Source: an uncultured Porphyromonadaceae bacterium
GTDB lineage: Bacteria > Bacteroidota > Bacteroidia > Bacteroidales > Muribaculaceae
Direction of reading: 5' to 3'
NCBI GenBank assembly: GCA_947175225.1
Contig: CAMWLX010000207.1
Span: 1-6,441, forward strand
DNA length: 6,441 nucleotides
A program made the position numbers and the translations under genes. Each line of letters begins with the position of its first letter. Positions within the stretch are counted from its first letter, which is position 1. This document shows positions 5,869-6,441 of this stretch, one piece after another. The notes under the pieces were generated by a model, which was given only the letters and a program-made list of their open reading frames with translations, ran no database searches and was not told the origin of the DNA.

Positions 5869-6013
5869 CTTCGCGTCGCGATTGTCGGGAGTTATCACAT
5901 TTTTTTATTTTACAAAATGGGATAAGTATTTATCGAGCATACCTTTGGTATAGCTCCGTGCGATGCGAAGCAGCCCCTAATCTTAGCCTGCTCGCCACAA
6001 TCGCTACGCGAAG
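5869..6013. repeat. 145-bp segment bounded by 20-nt imperfect inverted repeats
   Basis: The left end 5869-5888 (CTTCGCGTCGCGATTGTCGG) and right end 5994-6013 (GCCACAATCGCTACGCGAAG) are inverted repeats matching at 17 of 20 positions. The segment begins 7 nt after the proC stop and ends inside the nucleotidyltransferase gene, whose TAG lies in the right arm. An internal site, 5960-5971, can also pair with the left arm (11 Watson-Crick pairs and one G-U). It could be a small non-autonomous mobile element, a dispersed repeat, or a terminator structure shared by the two convergent genes. I find no convincing target-site duplication. Confidence 0.5.
5964..5985 (+). repeat. 22-nt dispersed motif, copy B
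   Basis: It begins TGCGAAGCAG and ends AATCTTA, with middle CCCCT, matching copy A at 19 of 22 positions over equal length. It lies within the inverted-repeat-bounded segment between proC and the nucleotidyltransferase gene. Confidence 0.45.
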
Positions 6014-6372
6014 GTAAATTGATCGTTAATCGTTGTAAAAATCTCTGCTCCTCTGCGCCCTCTGCGTGAGATTTTTGAGCTTGAGGAAGTTGAGTAAATT
6101 AGTATTCTTTCTTTATTGACAAAAGGAGCTACAAAGGGATCAAGCGTGGAGATTTCAACAAGATCAATCCTTCTTTTAGCCAACATTTCAAGATCATTTA
6201 TTATATGGAAATATTGCCATCCCAACTTAGCTCCTTTTGTAAACTGTACAAGGAGATCAATATCACTGTTTTCAGTTTCTTCACCTCGTGCAAACGAACC
6301 GAAAAGCCATACCTTATCAATAGGCACGGAAGAAAGATATGATCGGATTTCTTTCAAAGGAAAATTTATCAT
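6004..6372 (-). CDS. MNT-type nucleotidyltransferase domain protein with repeat-derived tail
   Basis: This 122-residue protein carries a minimal nucleotidyltransferase domain of the MntA/KNTase-like kind. It shows GSFARGEETENSDIDLLV (25-42), with the catalytic pair Asp37 and Asp39 and a third acidic residue, Asp70, in RRIDLVE. Family members of this type often act as antitoxins that AMPylate a HEPN toxin encoded alongside. No HEPN gene is visible on either side inside the window, although one could lie beyond 6441. The domain normally ends near residue 95 (ERILIY). The remaining 27 or so residues (Ser-rich, then SRRGRRGAE) are encoded by a CTCTGC-rich palindromic repeat, and the stop codon lies in an inverted-repeat arm, so the C-terminus was probably replaced. 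The start is ATG at the complement of 6370-6372. I see no consensus promoter in the 69 nt upstream. Confidence 0.82.
   Translation of the reverse strand: MINFPLKEIRSYLSSVPIDKVWLFGSFARGEETENSDIDLLVQFTKGAKLGWQYFHIINDLEMLAKRRIDLVEISTLDPFVAPFVNKERILIYSTSSSSKISRRGRRGAEIFTTINDQFTFA
6037..6076. repeat. CTCTGC-rich palindromic repeat inside the nucleotidyltransferase 3' end
   Basis: AAAAATCTC (6037-6045) and GAGATTTTT (6068-6076) form a perfect 9-bp inverted repeat. The 22-nt interior and the adjoining left arm contain CTCTGC three times (6043, 6051 and 6060). Similar CTCTGCG-rich short repeats that spuriously encode Ser-Arg-Arg-Gly peptides are familiar from intergenic DNA of several bacterial phyla. 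Here it is translated as residues 99-112 of the nucleotidyltransferase. It could also serve as a bidirectional terminator-like hairpin. Confidence 0.5.
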
Positions 6373-6401
6373 AATGAAGTTGTTTAGACTTATTTTTTTA
6401 T

Positions 6402-6422
6402 TAAGATTTCGTCAGCTTTGCG
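6402..6422 (-). repeat. 22-nt dispersed motif, diverged copy C (reverse)
   Basis: TAAGATTTCG (6402-6411) is identical to the first ten bases of the reverse complement of copy A (4976-4997). It is followed by TCAGCTTTGCG, which matches the rest at most positions if one base is deleted. It lies 29 nt upstream of the nucleotidyltransferase start. An extra AGATTTCG at 6426-6433 repeats part of it 22 nt on. It is weaker than the match between copies A and B. Confidence 0.3.
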
Positions 6423-6441
6423 AGCAGATTTCGCTTCATGA

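Noticed and set aside
5900..5911. T-rich run after proC as an intrinsic terminator
   Set aside because: No stable hairpin directly precedes it. The nearby TCGCG-T-CGCGA palindrome has too small a loop and is about 18 nt away.
5858..6024. Target-site duplication flanking the inverted-repeat segment
   Set aside because: The flanks share only a loose GTAAA-like similarity at unequal distances, not a clean duplication, so transposition cannot be claimed from it.

Overview
This window looks like a chromosomal segment of a member of the Bacteroidales (Bacteroidota), possibly Muribaculaceae. The reasons are the Bacteroides-type promoter elements (TAnnTTTG -7 boxes, one paired with a TTTG -33 box at a 19-nt spacer), the absence of Shine-Dalgarno sequences, a PF14905-like outer-membrane barrel, an RprX/RprY-like two-component pair and a Bacteroidales-style ProC. 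The family-level guess is weak; the order-level one is fairly firm.

Layout. Positions 1-348 carry no gene. They hold AT-rich DNA and a cluster of three hairpin-forming palindromes (212-296). On the minus strand, 349-618 encodes an unrecognised basic 89-residue protein. It lies 58 nt downstream of a 679-residue TonB-receptor-like outer-membrane barrel protein (677-2716, minus). A 144-nt divergent intergenic region separates the receptor from a plus-strand pair: a membrane sensor histidine kinase (2861-4315) overlapping an OmpR/PhoB-type response regulator (4278-4964). proC (pyrroline-5-carboxylate reductase, 5064-5861) follows from its own consensus promoter. A convergent minus-strand MNT-type nucleotidyltransferase gene (6004-6372) closes the window. 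The 142-nt gap between these two convergent genes lies almost entirely inside a segment bounded by 20-nt imperfect inverted repeats.

How the genes may work together. The divergent region contains two near-identical 18-nt direct repeats exactly 22 bp apart, which resolve into four CTTAWWT half-sites at 10/12/10-bp spacing. This is the geometry expected for tandem dimers of an OmpR-family regulator. The array sits 33 nt from the receptor -7 box and 37 nt from the kinase -7 box, and neither promoter has a good -33 element. The simplest reading is a regulator that activates both its own operon and the divergent outer-membrane protein. The kinase's periplasmic region has four methionines at exact four-residue spacing, a possible clue to its signal. 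ProC (proline synthesis) and the nucleotidyltransferase appear unrelated to this module.

The flanks are rich in small dispersed-looking repeats: the hairpin cluster at 212-296, three copies of a 22-nt motif at 4976, 5964 and 6402, the inverted-repeat-bounded segment 5869-6013, and a CTCTGC-rich palindrome that has become the C-terminal coding tail of the nucleotidyltransferase. All assignments come from reading the sequence; no database search was possible.
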